This document shows, in pieces, positions 1-9,145 of a DNA stretch of 64,000 nt. The notes beneath the pieces are model-generated. The model did no database searches. It was not told the DNA's origin and saw nothing but the letters and a program-made list of their open reading frames with translations. Each line of letters begins with the position of its first letter. The first letter of the stretch is position 1. The stretch lies in NCBI RefSeq assembly GCF_014203895.1, contig NZ_JACHJY010000007.1:310001-374000 (forward strand), read 5' to 3'. The translations under genes and the position numbers were made by a program. The DNA comes from Streptomyces nymphaeiformis. GTDB taxonomy: Bacteria; Actinomycetota; Actinomycetes; Streptomycetales; Streptomycetaceae.

Positions 1-969
1 GTGCCGCTCCAGACCCGGCCGGTCGATCAGCTCCTCGCCCTCCACCGCGAGGACGTCGAAGAAGACCGGCGTGAGGGGAAGCGCGGCCCGCGCACCGGCC
101 ACGTCGGCCCGGGAGCCGACCCGGGCGGCGATCGACTGGAAGGACACGGGGCGTCCGGTCCCGGGGTCGAGGGCGATCACTTCCCCGTCCAGGATGAAAA
201 CGTCGGCATCGACCGCACGAGCCGTCGCGACCACCTCCGGGAGCCGATCGGTGATGTCGTCGAGCGAGCGCGTGTACACCCGGACGTCCTCGCCGCGCCG
301 ATGCACCTGCACGCGGATCCCGTCGAGCTTCTCCTCGACGGCGCACGCCCCCAGACCGGCGATCGCCTCGGCGACGGAGCCGGCGGTGTGCGCGAGCATC
401 GGCTGCACGGGGCTGCCGACCCGCAGGGTGAACCGGTCGAGCGCGGACGCCCCCTCGGCCAGCACGGCCTGGGCGACCGGAGGCAGCGAGCCTTCGAGCA
501 TCACGGCGCGCCGCAGATCCGAGGCGGGCACCCCGGCGGCCCGCGCGACCCCCTCCAGGGCGACGGCGTCCAGCGCCCCCTGCCGCACCTCGCCCGCCAG
601 CAACCGCACCAGCAGTTCCTGTTCGTCGAGGGTCGCGGCGGAGATCAACTGGTGCACGAGCCGGGTCCGCTCGGCCCGCACTCCCGCGCCGGACACGGCG
701 GCGAGCTCCGCCATCGTCTCGTCGACCTGCCCGAGCGTGAGGGCGGGCCTGTCGGCGGGCGGAACGGCCGGCGGGATGACGTCCTTGAGGATGCTCCACC
801 CGACCCCGATCCGCCCCTGCGGCAGCCGCCCGGACAGATACGCGATGACGAGCGGACTCTCGTCGGACCCGGCCTCGGCGAACAACTCGGCCAGCAGTGC
901 GATCTTGCGCGACCGCGCCGACGCGGCGGCGACCTCCCGGGACACTTCCGCGACTCGCGCAAGCAGCAT
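1..969 (-). CDS. ATP-dependent DNA ligase, 3' end cut by window edge
   Basis: N-terminal 323 residues of an ATP-dependent DNA ligase, which seals nicks through a lysyl-AMP intermediate. The adenylation motif EEKLDGIRVQ puts the nucleophilic Lys near residue 214. It is preceded by the all-helical N-terminal domain typical of actinobacterial LigB-type enzymes, with a GRIGVGW segment around residue 52. The downstream motif region (VFILDGEVIA, then FFDVLAVEGEEL) is present, but the C-terminal OB-fold lies outside the window. The ATG at 969 gives a natural N-terminus for the family. The gene lies 50 bp downstream of the DUF6397 gene in the same direction. It is likely an accessory repair ligase beside the NAD-dependent LigA; that role is inferred from the family. 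Confidence 0.9.
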   Translation of the reverse strand, partial: MLLARVAEVSREVAAASARSRKIALLAELFAEAGSDESPLVIAYLSGRLPQGRIGVGWSILKDVIPPAVPPADRPALTLGQVDETMAELAAVSGAGVRAERTRLVHQLISAATLDEQELLVRLLAGEVRQGALDAVALEGVARAAGVPASDLRRAVMLEGSLPPVAQAVLAEGASALDRFTLRVGSPVQPMLAHTAGSVAEAIAGLGACAVEEKLDGIRVQVHRRGEDVRVYTRSLDDITDRLPEVVATARAVDADVFILDGEVIALDPGTGRPVSFQSIAARVGSRADVAGARAALPLTPVFFDVLAVEGEELIDRPGLERH

Positions 970-1020
970 GGGCTCATCCTCTCCGCCCGTCGCCCCGACC
1001 GCATGCCAGGACGCCCCCTT

Positions 1021-2034
1021 TCAGGGCCAGGCCACCGGACGCCTCCGCCGCCGTGGCGGACGCCCCGCATCCGCCCCTTTCCCCCGCCGGAAACGCTCCA
1101 GGAGCCTCACCCGCGCGGGACGGCCCGGCGGACGATCGATCACCAGAGTCCGGGCCTCCGGAGCCGACACCACGGGAACCTCCACGGCCGGAACATCCAC
1201 CGCCGAAACCGGCACCGCGGATCCCGCCCGCACCGTCATCACCGGCACACCGACCTCACCACGCATCTCCCCTGGATGGGGCGCCTGCCGCTCCGCGCGG
1301 GCCTCGTCCAGGGCCATGGCCAGGCTCACTCGGTGCCAGAGGATCTCGTCCGGGTCGTCGGCCCGCGTCAGCCGTTCGGCGATCTCGCGCGCGACCGGCG
1401 CCATCGGCATCCCGGGTGGCGGAGGTGGTCGCAGCCGGTCGAGGTGGGTGCGTTCGTAGGGATCGTCGACGACCTCGGCCACCTGGACCGGGTCGAGCAG
1501 GGAGGCGATGGCGGCTGCCCGAGCCCACGGGTCCTCGGTCCCACGGAGCAGCAGGGCCAGCCGTCGCGCCCGCCAGTTCCTGGCCCGCAGGTCCTCGCGC
1601 GCGGCAAGACGCTCGCGGACCTCCAGCGGCAGCCGTCCTGCAAGCAGGGCCGGACAGGAGAGGCCGAACTCGGCGACCTCCTGCGCCAGATACAGCCACA
1701 CCACCGCCCGGTAGCGGTTCAGCGAGAACCGCACCGGACTGACATGACCCGTCCGGGCGAGCCGGGTGAACCGGTCGGCGGTGATCCCGAGGAGGGCGGA
1801 GGCCTCCCCCGTACCGACCGCGCGCACCCGCTCGCGCAGTCCGTCGGGGAAGTCCGGGGCGGCCCTGAGGCGGTCGAGCTCGCGCTGCTCGACCCGCCGC
1901 CGCTCTCCCTCGCCGGCCGGCGCCGTCCTCACCAGGCCGAGTTGGACGGCGAGTCGGAACTCGTCGCGCCTCAGTTCCAGTTCCTGTGCGGCCCGCCCCG
2001 GTGTCACCGTGCGCGCGCCTTCGTCCACCGTCAT
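1021..2034 (-). CDS. DUF6397 family protein
   Basis: A 337-residue protein of no known function that I place in the Streptomyces DUF6397 family. The N-terminal third reads like two helix-turn-helix modules (RAAQELELRRDEFRLAVQLG and ASALLGITADRFTRLARTGH), so it may bind DNA. The middle is helical and Arg-rich, and the C-terminal 60 residues are basic and low in complexity, ending RRRRRPVAWP. No transmembrane segment or signal peptide is visible. The ATG at 2034 is preceded by a G-rich ribosome-binding stretch. It reads toward the ligase gene and may share a transcript with it. Family assignment is from memory of sequence style; the regulatory role is inference. Confidence 0.65.
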   Translation of the reverse strand: MTVDEGARTVTPGRAAQELELRRDEFRLAVQLGLVRTAPAGEGERRRVEQRELDRLRAAPDFPDGLRERVRAVGTGEASALLGITADRFTRLARTGHVSPVRFSLNRYRAVVWLYLAQEVAEFGLSCPALLAGRLPLEVRERLAAREDLRARNWRARRLALLLRGTEDPWARAAAIASLLDPVQVAEVVDDPYERTHLDRLRPPPPPGMPMAPVAREIAERLTRADDPDEILWHRVSLAMALDEARAERQAPHPGEMRGEVGVPVMTVRAGSAVPVSAVDVPAVEVPVVSAPEARTLVIDRPPGRPARVRLLERFRRGKGADAGRPPRRRRRPVAWP

Positions 2035-2173
2035 TCCCCGGCCCTCCCCCTGCGTCCGTGTTCTCTCCAGATCGCGGGCCTCTCGGACCCACGAAGAAAA
2101 CCGTAACGCAGAGTGACGACATCGGCGCGAACTGTGGAAAACGGCCTGTGGAAAACCGTCCCGGCAGGCGTGG

Positions 2174-2587
2174 TCAGAGCACTCCGCCGCCTGGGATTCC
2201 GGGCTGTCGCGCCGCCACGCCCAGGTGCTCGCCGACCCGGTTGACCAGCAGCGTCATCTCGTACGCGACCTGACCGACGTCCGCCTCCGCCGCGCTGAGG
2301 ACGCACAGGCAGCTGCCTTCGCCCGCGGCTGTCACAAAGAGCAGCGCGTCGTCGAACTCCACCATCGTCTGCCGCGCCCTGCCCGCCTGGAAGTGCCGGC
2401 CCGAGCCCCTCGCGAGGCTGTGCAGGCCGGAGGAGACGGCCGCCAGGTGCTCGGCGTCCTCACGGACGAGTCCGCTGCTCGCGCCCGTCACCAGGCCGTC
2501 GTTCGACAGCACCAGCGCGTGGCGTATGTATCCGACCCGCTGCGTCAGGTCGTCCAGGAGCCAGTCCAGTTCCTTGTCCAGGGCCAT
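2174..2587 (-). CDS. Roadblock/LC7 domain protein, second copy downstream of the conservon
   Basis: A 137-residue single-domain Roadblock/LC7 protein. These proteins modulate small Ras-like GTPases of the MglA/CvnD kind. It is clearly paralogous to the CvnB protein encoded at 3831-4265: both share ELDWLLDDL, VLSNDGL, REDAEHLAA and the RQTMVE segment. The reading frame is open further upstream, but the ATG at 2587 has a strong Shine-Dalgarno (GGGGAGGAA) and matches the family start. It lies 218 bp downstream of the CvnD GTPase gene, so it may have its own promoter or be a read-through member of the conservon. A cytosolic partner for CvnD is the likely role. Confidence 0.85.
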   Translation of the reverse strand: MALDKELDWLLDDLTQRVGYIRHALVLSNDGLVTGASSGLVREDAEHLAAVSSGLHSLARGSGRHFQAGRARQTMVEFDDALLFVTAAGEGSCLCVLSAAEADVGQVAYEMTLLVNRVGEHLGVAARQPGIPGGGVL

Positions 2588-2805
2588 CAGTGTTCCTCCC
2601 CCTAGCCGGTGCGTCCCGCGCGGCCGGACCCTGGTGGTCCTCAAGTCCCTCGTGGTCCGTACCGTCGTGGTCCGCGTATCGCCGCAAGCCTTACGCACTG
2701 TCGTGGACAGGGCAAGCACTGCACCACGCCCGCGCGTGCCGCAGGACGGGGGAACGCCGGCCCCGGCCCCGGCGCTCCCTCCCCGCTCCACCTCCCCAAC
2801 TCCCT

Positions 2806-3423
2806 TCAACTGACGGTGTTCAGGAGCCGCGCGGTGTGCATCCGGCCGGCGTACTCGACCAGGCGGATCAGTACTTCCTTCCCCGAATCGCGGTCGCGCG
2901 CGTCGCACAGTACGACGGGCGTGCCCCGGTCCAGGTCGAGCGCCCGGGAGACGTCGTGCGCCCCGTACGTACGCGCGCCCGTGAAGCAGTTGACCGCGAC
3001 CACGAACGGGATCTTCCGGTGCTCGAAGTAGTCGACCGCCGGGAAGCAGTCCTCCAGGCGTCGCGTGTCGGCGAGGACGACGGCCCCGAGGGCCCCCTGG
3101 GACAGCTCGTCCCAGAGGAACCAGAACCGGTCCTGGCCGGGCGTGCCGAAGAGGTAGAGCGAGAGCCCGGAGCGGATCGTGATGCGGCCGAAGTCCATGG
3201 CGACGGTCGTGGTGGTCTTCTGGTCGACGCCCCCGGTGTCGTCGACCAGTTCGCCGGCCCTGCTGAGCTGTTCCTCCGTCCGCAGGGGCCGGATCTCGCT
3301 GACCGCGCCGACGAGGGTGGTCTTGCCCACGCCGAATCCGCCGGCGACCAGGATCTTCAGCGCGAGGGCGGAGGTGTCCGCGCCGTCGCCCGCGCCGGTG
3401 CTCTCAGAGCGCTCGTAGGCCAT
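2806..3423 (-). CDS. cvnD: CvnD-type Ras-like GTP-binding protein
   Basis: A 205-residue small GTPase of the MglA-like CvnD family. The P-loop is GGFGVGKTTL (about residues 28-37), followed by the conserved KTTTTVAMDFGRI switch I block and the FGTPGQDRFWF switch II block. A VAVNCF segment stands at the NKxD position, as is usual in this family. It is the terminal member of the four-gene conservon and starts 20 nt inside the end of the DUF742 gene, so translation is coupled. In characterised conservons the four proteins form a membrane-associated complex likened to eukaryotic GPCR signalling. The signal sensed here is unknown. Confidence 0.93.
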   Translation of the reverse strand: MAYERSESTGAGDGADTSALALKILVAGGFGVGKTTLVGAVSEIRPLRTEEQLSRAGELVDDTGGVDQKTTTTVAMDFGRITIRSGLSLYLFGTPGQDRFWFLWDELSQGALGAVVLADTRRLEDCFPAVDYFEHRKIPFVVAVNCFTGARTYGAHDVSRALDLDRGTPVVLCDARDRDSGKEVLIRLVEYAGRMHTARLLNTVS

Positions 3424-3817
3424 CGATTACTTCCCTCAGGATTCTTTCGTCGGGGAGCTGTGCGGGCGGTACGGGCCGGCTGACGCGCACGAAGCCCGAT
3501 TCGAGGAGATCGCCGAGGAGGACCCTGACGACGCCGACGGGGAGATCGGCGTCGGCCGCGAGTTCGGCCACCGACTGGGTCTCGGCCCGGCACAGGGTGA
3601 GCAGGGACCGGTGCTCGGGGCCGAGGAGCGCTTCCTCTGCCGGTCCGGGCGGCTCGTCGTCGACGACGACGAGGGCGATGAGGTCGAACCGTACGTTGCT
3701 GGGACCCGGCTTGGTCCGTCCGCCGGTCATCGCGTACGGACGGACGAGCGGTCCCGCGTCGGCGTCGTACCACTGACTGCCCGGCACGGACGGGCCGCCG
3801 GTGCTGTCGTCGTTCAT
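3404..3817 (-). CDS. cvnC: CvnC-type DUF742 protein
   Basis: A 137-residue DUF742 protein, the third component of a conservon. The characteristic N-terminus (LVRPYAMTGGRT, about residues 24-35) is followed by a winged-helix-like region (SVAELAADADLPVGVVRVLL) and the family C-terminus ILREVIDGLRAL. It is cytosolic and probably bridges the kinase and roadblock proteins to the GTPase. Its end overlaps the GTPase gene by 20 nt, and the roadblock gene ends 13 bp upstream of its start, which supports one transcript. The biochemical function of DUF742 is not established. Confidence 0.93.
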   Translation of the reverse strand: MNDDSTGGPSVPGSQWYDADAGPLVRPYAMTGGRTKPGPSNVRFDLIALVVVDDEPPGPAEEALLGPEHRSLLTLCRAETQSVAELAADADLPVGVVRVLLGDLLESGFVRVSRPVPPAQLPDERILREVIDGLRAL

Positions 3818-3830
3818 GGGTCTCTCCGGG

Positions 3831-4265
3831 TCAGCCGGCGGCCGGCGGGGTCACCGTGACGCGCGGCGGGGTGTGCAGGTGCTCGCCGACGCGCTTCACG
3901 AGGCGGGCCATCTCGTAGGCGATGAGGCCGATGTCGGCGCTCACGGAGCTGAGGACCGCGAGGCAGGAGCCGTCTCCCGCCGCGGCGACGAAGAGGAAAC
4001 CGTCGTCCATCTCGACCATCGTCTGGCGGACCCCGCCGGTGTGGAACTGGCGTCCGGCGCCCTTGGCGAGGCTGTGGAAGCCGGAGGCTATGGCGGCCAG
4101 GTGCTCGGCGTCCTCACGGCTGAGTCCGTTGGAGGCGCCGACGGCGAGGCCGTCGTTCGAGAGCACCACCGTGTGGCGGACGTCGCGGACCCGCATGACG
4201 AGGTCGTCGAGGAGCCAGTCCAGTTCGCCGGACCGGTGGTGCGAGATCCGCTCGTGGTCGATCAT
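3831..4265 (-). CDS. cvnB: CvnB-type Roadblock/LC7 protein
   Basis: A 144-residue Roadblock/LC7 domain protein, second gene of the conservon. The fold covers about residues 15-125 (LDWLLDDLVMRVRDVRHTVV, then LSNDGLAVGAS). It starts with an ATGA overlap on the stop codon of the kinase gene (4262-4265), a classic coupled arrangement. The expected role is regulation of the Ras-like GTPase encoded two genes downstream, together with the sensor kinase. A paralogue lies at 2174-2587. Confidence 0.93.
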   Translation of the reverse strand: MIDHERISHHRSGELDWLLDDLVMRVRDVRHTVVLSNDGLAVGASNGLSREDAEHLAAIASGFHSLAKGAGRQFHTGGVRQTMVEMDDGFLFVAAAGDGSCLAVLSSVSADIGLIAYEMARLVKRVGEHLHTPPRVTVTPPAAG

Positions 4266-7200
4266 GAGTCGTCTCCTTCGGAGCGAGGGTCGTGAGGTGC
4301 GGTGCCGTGGCCCGGGTCGGTTCCGAAGCCCGTGCCGAGGGGGCGCCTTGTGCCCGGGGCCGCGCCGCCGCCCCGCTGCCAGCCGTCCCGGTACGCCGCC
4401 ATGCGGTCCCGGGCCTGTTCCGGGGTCGGCGCGTCCGTGCCGGGTGTGGCGGGAACGAACGCCGGCGTCGGGTCCGGTGCCTCGCGCAGCTGCGGTACGA
4501 GACTCGCCTGCCGTATGCGACGCGGCAGTTCGCCTTCGGAACCGGCCTGGTCGGTCGAGCCCGCGGGCGGCTGCTCACGCGGGGGCGTGGGTACGGAGGG
4601 ACCGCGGCGGCGCAGTTCGGTGACGTCCGCGGAGCCGGGTGCGGCCGTGGGCGCGGCTCCCGGCGCTGCTCCGGGTCCCGCTCCCGGCTCCGGGCGCGCC
4701 GTGAGGGCGGGCACGGCGGTCGGGCGCGCCGCCGGCTGCGGGCGCGCGGCCTGCGGGGGCTGGGGCGGGCCCGGGGGCCGCGATCCGTCCGCCTGCCGGG
4801 GCAGGCTCGCGGGGCGCGTTCCCGCCGGCGGCTGCGGGGCGGCGCGGTGTCCGGACGGGACGGAGGGGGCGGACGGGACGGACGGGGCCGACGGGGCGGG
4901 AATCCCGGGCAGCGCAGGGCTCGTCGGGGCGGGCGGAGTGGGCGGGGCGGGCCGCGCGACCTGGGGCCGGCCGAAGCGGCGGGCCTCGGCGCGCTGCGCC
5001 TCCTCGCGCTCCCGCGCGGCACGCTGGTTGTCGGCGTGCGGGGCCTCTTCGGCGCGGAAGCCGTTCCTCGACCCGTCGACGCCCGACGCGTGGGTACGGG
5101 GGTCCCCCGCGCGCGGGGTTCCGGCGTGCGGCGTGTCGGAGTCGCTCTCCGACGTGCCGCGGCCGGGTGGCAGGGCGCCCTGGAGCAGATCGGTCGGGAG
5201 CAGGACGACGGCGGTCGTACCGCCGTAGGGGGACGTCCTCAGGTGGACCTTGATGTCGTGGCGGGAGGAGAGGCGGCTGACCACGAACAGGCCGAGCCGG
5301 TCGCTGTCGAAGAGGTCGAGGGCTTCGGACTGGGCGATACGGGCGTTCGCCTCGGCGAGGGTCTCGCTGCCCATGCCGAGCCCCCGGTCCTCGATCTCCA
5401 GGGCGTAGCCGTTGCCGACGGGTTCGCCGCTGACCCGGACCTTGGTGTGCGGCGGGGAGAACTGGGCGGCGTTCTCGATGAGTTCGGCCAGGAGGTGGGT
5501 GAGGTCGGCGACGGCTCCGCCGACGACCGCCGTCTCGGGGAGCCGGCGCACCTCCACGCGCGCGTAGTCCTCGATCTCGGAGACGGCGGCGCGAACGACG
5601 TTGGTGAGGGGGACGGGCATGCGCCAGGCGCGCCCGGGGGCGGCTCCGGACAGGATGATCAGGCTCTCCGCGTGGCGCCGCATACGGGTGGTGAGGTGGT
5701 CGAGGCGGAAGAGGTCGCCGAGCTCGTTGGGGTCGTCGGCGCGCCGTTCCATGCTGTCCAGGAGGTTGAGCTGGCGGTGGACGAGGACCTGGCTGCGGCG
5801 GGCGAGGTTGACGAAGACCCCGGAGATGCCGCTGGCGAGTTCGGCGCGTTCGACGGCGGCGGAGAGGGCCGCGCGGTGGACGGTGGTGAGGGCTTCGCCG
5901 ACCTGGCCGATCTCGTCCTGGGAGACGGGCCCGGGCGGAGCTTCGGCCTGGACGTCGATCTCCTCGCCCGCGCGGAGCCTGCGCATGGCGGCGGGGAGTT
6001 TGCGGCGCGCGATGCCGAGGGCGGTGTTGCGGAGGCTGACGAGCTCGACGACGAGACCACGCCCGATCCGTACGGAGATGACGAGCGAGGCGGCGACGGC
6101 GGCGAGGCCGAGCACGACCGCCGCGCCGCCCGCCGTGAAGGCGCCGTCGGCGAGCGGATCGGCGTGGTCGGCGGCCACACCGCGCGCGTCCGTCTCGATC
6201 GCGGCGAGTCCGCCTCGGACGGCGGCGAGGGAGTCGTCCCATTCGGCGGAGGTGACCGCCTGGGCGGCGGGGCGGCCCGGGCTCGCGGCGCCGACCCGGT
6301 CCTCCGCCCGGGTGAGCCGCGCCTGGTCGCCACCGGCGGAGAGCCGGGCCCAGGCGGCCCGTGCGGCGGCGGGCAGGTCGACGGTGGCCGAGGCGGTGAG
6401 GGTGCGCCGGGTCTCGACGGCCCCGGAGAACTCGCGGAGCCGGTCCGCGGTCAGCCGGCCGGTGAGGTGGGCGGAGGTGAGGAGGGCGTCCTCGCGGGAC
6501 AGCATCTCGCCGGCCCGGCCGAATTCGAGGAGTACGCGCGCGTCGGACCCCTGCTCGGCGTCCTGGATGCCGGTGAGGGCACCACCGACGGCGAACGCGG
6601 CGGAGATGGTGTCCGTGTACGCCCCGTACACCTGGTCCCAGTCGGCGCGGCCTTCGGCCGCGGCGGTACGGAGCCGGGCGAGGCCCTCGACCTTGCCGAC
6701 GAACGCGCTCACCCGGCCGGCGACCTCGCCGGGCAGGTCTCCGGTGTCGCCGACGGTGTGCGTGCCGTCCAGGCGGAGCCGGTCGACGGCCTCGTCCGTC
6801 CGGCGGATCCGGTCCTTGAGCTCGGCGGCCCGGGTGGAGCCGGGCGCCGCGACCTGCCGTACGGCGGCGCGCCGTTCGTCCTGGAGGGCGGTGAGGGCGG
6901 CCGTCACCGGCCCGCGGATCTCGGCGTCGACCCGCTGGAGCTGGCGGAGCCGGGCGACGTCCTGCGCGGTGGTGACGGTGGCCAGGCCCCACAGAGCGAG
7001 GAGCGAGACGACCGGGACCATCAGGAGCGAGACGATCTTGGCGCGGACCGAGCGCGGGCGCAGCCCCTGGAACGCGGGACGGGCAGGGCGCGCGTCGGGC
7101 GCGTGCGGCCCGTCGGAGCCTTCGCCTCGTGCCGCGTGCCCTGCGGTCGGGGAGGCCTCCGTGGTCCGGGGCCGTGCCGTGTGCTCCGTGGCCGGAGGGC

Positions 7201-7396
7201 CTTCGGCGGTCCGGGGCCGTGCCCCGTGCCCTGCGGTCGAGGAGGCCTCCGGGGTCCGGGGCCGTGCCCCGTGGGCCGCGGGGGTCCGCTCCCCCGGCTC
7301 GTCGGCGGGCGGGCCCGCGTGAGCGCGCCGCCCGCGCGCGGCCGCAGCCGGTGGTGTGGCCGCGTCGGCGTCCTTGGTCTTGCGGGGAGTTCGCAT
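4262..7396 (-). CDS. cvnA: CvnA-type sensor histidine kinase with nitrate/nitrite-sensor-like domain
   Basis: A 1,044-residue membrane sensor kinase, first gene of the conservon. After a Pro/Ala-rich N-terminus comes a membrane segment (MVPVVSLLALWGLATVTT). An extracytoplasmic helical NIT-type sensing region follows, then a second membrane segment (AAVVLGLAAVAASLVISV), a HAMP-like linker and an HATPase_c domain. The ATPase N-box (ELIENAAQFS) and G-box (DRGLGMG) are readable. The last 330 residues are Pro-rich and low in complexity. I chose the ATG at 7396 because GAGGAGG stands just upstream; an in-frame ATG at 7441 is possible but lacks such a site. Cytoplasmic output probably goes through the roadblock/DUF742/GTPase proteins encoded downstream. 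Confidence 0.92.
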   Translation of the reverse strand: MRTPRKTKDADAATPPAAAARGRRAHAGPPADEPGERTPAAHGARPRTPEASSTAGHGARPRTAEGPPATEHTARPRTTEASPTAGHAARGEGSDGPHAPDARPARPAFQGLRPRSVRAKIVSLLMVPVVSLLALWGLATVTTAQDVARLRQLQRVDAEIRGPVTAALTALQDERRAAVRQVAAPGSTRAAELKDRIRRTDEAVDRLRLDGTHTVGDTGDLPGEVAGRVSAFVGKVEGLARLRTAAAEGRADWDQVYGAYTDTISAAFAVGGALTGIQDAEQGSDARVLLEFGRAGEMLSREDALLTSAHLTGRLTADRLREFSGAVETRRTLTASATVDLPAAARAAWARLSAGGDQARLTRAEDRVGAASPGRPAAQAVTSAEWDDSLAAVRGGLAAIETDARGVAADHADPLADGAFTAGGAAVVLGLAAVAASLVISVRIGRGLVVELVSLRNTALGIARRKLPAAMRRLRAGEEIDVQAEAPPGPVSQDEIGQVGEALTTVHRAALSAAVERAELASGISGVFVNLARRSQVLVHRQLNLLDSMERRADDPNELGDLFRLDHLTTRMRRHAESLIILSGAAPGRAWRMPVPLTNVVRAAVSEIEDYARVEVRRLPETAVVGGAVADLTHLLAELIENAAQFSPPHTKVRVSGEPVGNGYALEIEDRGLGMGSETLAEANARIAQSEALDLFDSDRLGLFVVSRLSSRHDIKVHLRTSPYGGTTAVVLLPTDLLQGALPPGRGTSESDSDTPHAGTPRAGDPRTHASGVDGSRNGFRAEEAPHADNQRAAREREEAQRAEARRFGRPQVARPAPPTPPAPTSPALPGIPAPSAPSVPSAPSVPSGHRAAPQPPAGTRPASLPRQADGSRPPGPPQPPQAARPQPAARPTAVPALTARPEPGAGPGAAPGAAPTAAPGSADVTELRRRGPSVPTPPREQPPAGSTDQAGSEGELPRRIRQASLVPQLREAPDPTPAFVPATPGTDAPTPEQARDRMAAYRDGWQRGGGAAPGTRRPLGTGFGTDPGHGTAPHDPRSEGDDS

Positions 7397-7462
7397 GGCC
7401 TCCTCGTTCCGGCTGCGTCTGGCTCTGGTGCGGTGTGGCATGGCGTACGTCGGGAGGTCGGG

Positions 7463-8296
7463 TCAGGTCGTGGGTGTGCTGCTCGCCCCCGCGGTGCGGA
7501 AGCCGGGCGGTGCGACGTCGACCGCGCGTTCGTCCGGTTCGGCGAGACGTCCGGCCGAGGCGTACGCGGCGCGTTCGCTGGCTGTCGGGGTGAGGGCGAC
7601 GAAGGCGGAGGTGATGAACAGGTACGAGCCGAGACCGACGGCGAGGGGGAAGATGAACTGCATGAGCATGGCTCCCGGGAGGGGGGCGCCGGAGGGGACG
7701 ACATCGATCCGCACGGCGAACATGCCCGTGTAGTGCATGCTGGTGACGGCCGCGCCCATCACGAGCGAGGCGACGGCCACGGCCACGGGCGCGTGGATGT
7801 TGAGCGCCGCCCAGAGAGCCGCCGTGGCGGCGACGACGGCGATCAGCACGGAGAGTCCGACGAGGAGCGGGTCGTATCGCACCTGCCCGTGGAGCCGGAG
7901 TGCGGCCATGCCCAGGTAGTGCATGCTCGCCACGCCGACGCCCGTCGTCAGCCCCCCGATCAGGAGCGAACGGACCCGGTCGCGTCCGTAGCCGACGGCG
8001 AAGACGCCGACCCCGACGACGGCCATCGCCATGACGAGGCTGAGAAGGGTGAGCGGAACGTCGTAACGGATGTCGGTGCCCGTCACGCCGAAACCGAGCA
8101 TGGCCACGAAGTGCATCGTCCAGATGCCGGTGCCGATCGCGGAGGCGGCGGTGAGCAGCCAGTTGCGCCGTGACCGGCCGGTCGCGTCGAGCGCTCGTAC
8201 GGTGCAGCGCAGCCCGAGGGCGGCGCCGATGCAGGCCATCGCGTACGACAGCACGGGTGTCAGCCAGCCGAAGGTGGCGTGGTCCAGGTGTCCCAT
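7463..8296 (-). CDS. MHYT-domain integral membrane sensor protein
   Basis: A 277-residue protein with seven predicted membrane helices carrying the MHYT repeat. The diagnostic motifs MHFVAM, MHYLGM and MHYTGM fall near residues 61, 125 and 187. MHYT domains are proposed to bind copper and to sense O2, CO or NO; that is a family proposal and has not been shown here. No GGDEF, EAL or kinase output domain follows, only a 50-residue cytosolic tail, so any signal must pass to a partner. It lies 66 bp upstream of the conservon kinase gene in the same direction and could feed that system. Confidence 0.9.
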   Translation of the reverse strand: MGHLDHATFGWLTPVLSYAMACIGAALGLRCTVRALDATGRSRRNWLLTAASAIGTGIWTMHFVAMLGFGVTGTDIRYDVPLTLLSLVMAMAVVGVGVFAVGYGRDRVRSLLIGGLTTGVGVASMHYLGMAALRLHGQVRYDPLLVGLSVLIAVVAATAALWAALNIHAPVAVAVASLVMGAAVTSMHYTGMFAVRIDVVPSGAPLPGAMLMQFIFPLAVGLGSYLFITSAFVALTPTASERAAYASAGRLAEPDERAVDVAPPGFRTAGASSTPTT

Positions 8297-8457
8297 GGCT
8301 CCGGGACGCTAGTGCGCATCGGGGGGCGCACCAGGGGCGCATTTCGAAAGCTGTTGGAATATGACAGAGAGATGATCCCGAACGATCAGACCGGGCTCGA
8401 ACGGACACACAGAACGTTCACCCCTCCGTGTGTCGAATCGTGCGAGATCATGAACGC

Positions 8458-9063
8458 ATGAGTGATGACCCCACACAGGTACGAGAGTTCTTCGGCGCCC
8501 GCGCCGCCGACTGGGACAGCCGCTTCCCGGACGACGGCCCCGCGTACGCCGCGGCCGTGGGCGAGGTCGGCCTGCGCCCCGGCGACGCCGTGCTCGACGC
8601 CGGCTGCGGGACCGGCCGGGCGCTCCCGCCGCTCCGCGCCGCGGTCGGCCCCTCCGGCACGGTCATCGGCGCCGATCTCACCCCCGAGATGATCGATCGG
8701 GCCGTCGACGCCGGACGCGGCGGCGAGGAGGGCGGGACGCTGCTGCTCGCCGATGTCGGCCGGCTTCCCGTACGCGACGGCGCGCTCGACGCCGTGTTCG
8801 GAGCCGGGCTCGTCTCGCACCTCGCGGACCCCGTCGCCGATCTGCGGGAACTCGCCCGCGTCGTACGGCCCGGAGGGCGCCTCGCCCTCTTCCACCCGAT
8901 CGGGCGCGCCGCCCTCGCGGCCCGCCACGGTCGGCAGATCACGCCGGACGACCTGCGCGCCGAACCCCGGCTGCGCCCCCTGCTCGCCGAGGCCGGCTGG
9001 CGGCTCGTCAGCTACGTCGACGAGGACGCGCGCTACCTGGCCCTCGCGGTCCGCGAGGCCTGA
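8458..9063 (+). CDS. Class I SAM-dependent methyltransferase
   Basis: A 201-residue Rossmann-fold methyltransferase (Methyltransf_11/25 type). Motif I is VLDAGCGTGRALP (about residues 44-56), the acidic residue of motif II is in VIGADLTPEM, and the post-I region is LLLADVGRLPV. The substrate cannot be read from the sequence. The frame is open to a GTG-like start at 8428, but the ATG at 8458 gives the usual length. It is transcribed divergently from the MHYT gene; the 160-bp intergenic region is relatively A/T-rich near 8340-8380 and probably holds promoters in both directions. Confidence 0.85.
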   Translation: MSDDPTQVREFFGARAADWDSRFPDDGPAYAAAVGEVGLRPGDAVLDAGCGTGRALPPLRAAVGPSGTVIGADLTPEMIDRAVDAGRGGEEGGTLLLADVGRLPVRDGALDAVFGAGLVSHLADPVADLRELARVVRPGGRLALFHPIGRAALAARHGRQITPDDLRAEPRLRPLLAEAGWRLVSYVDEDARYLALAVREA

Positions 9064-9145
9064 CACCAACGCCCCCTTCTTTACCGGCACTTCACTGTCT
9101 ACCGTGGACATGCCGGGCAGTCGTGCCCGGGAAAGGCGGCGGGCC

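Noticed and set aside
1..2106. Long + strand open frame across the first 2.1 kb
   Set aside because: It is the antisense shadow of the DNA ligase and DUF6397 genes; the translation is Arg/Pro/His-rich and matches no protein style, while the - strand shows clear ligase motifs.
4292..8173. 1,293-codon + strand open frame opposite the conservon kinase
   Set aside because: High-GC antisense frame; the - strand encodes recognisable kinase and MHYT domains.
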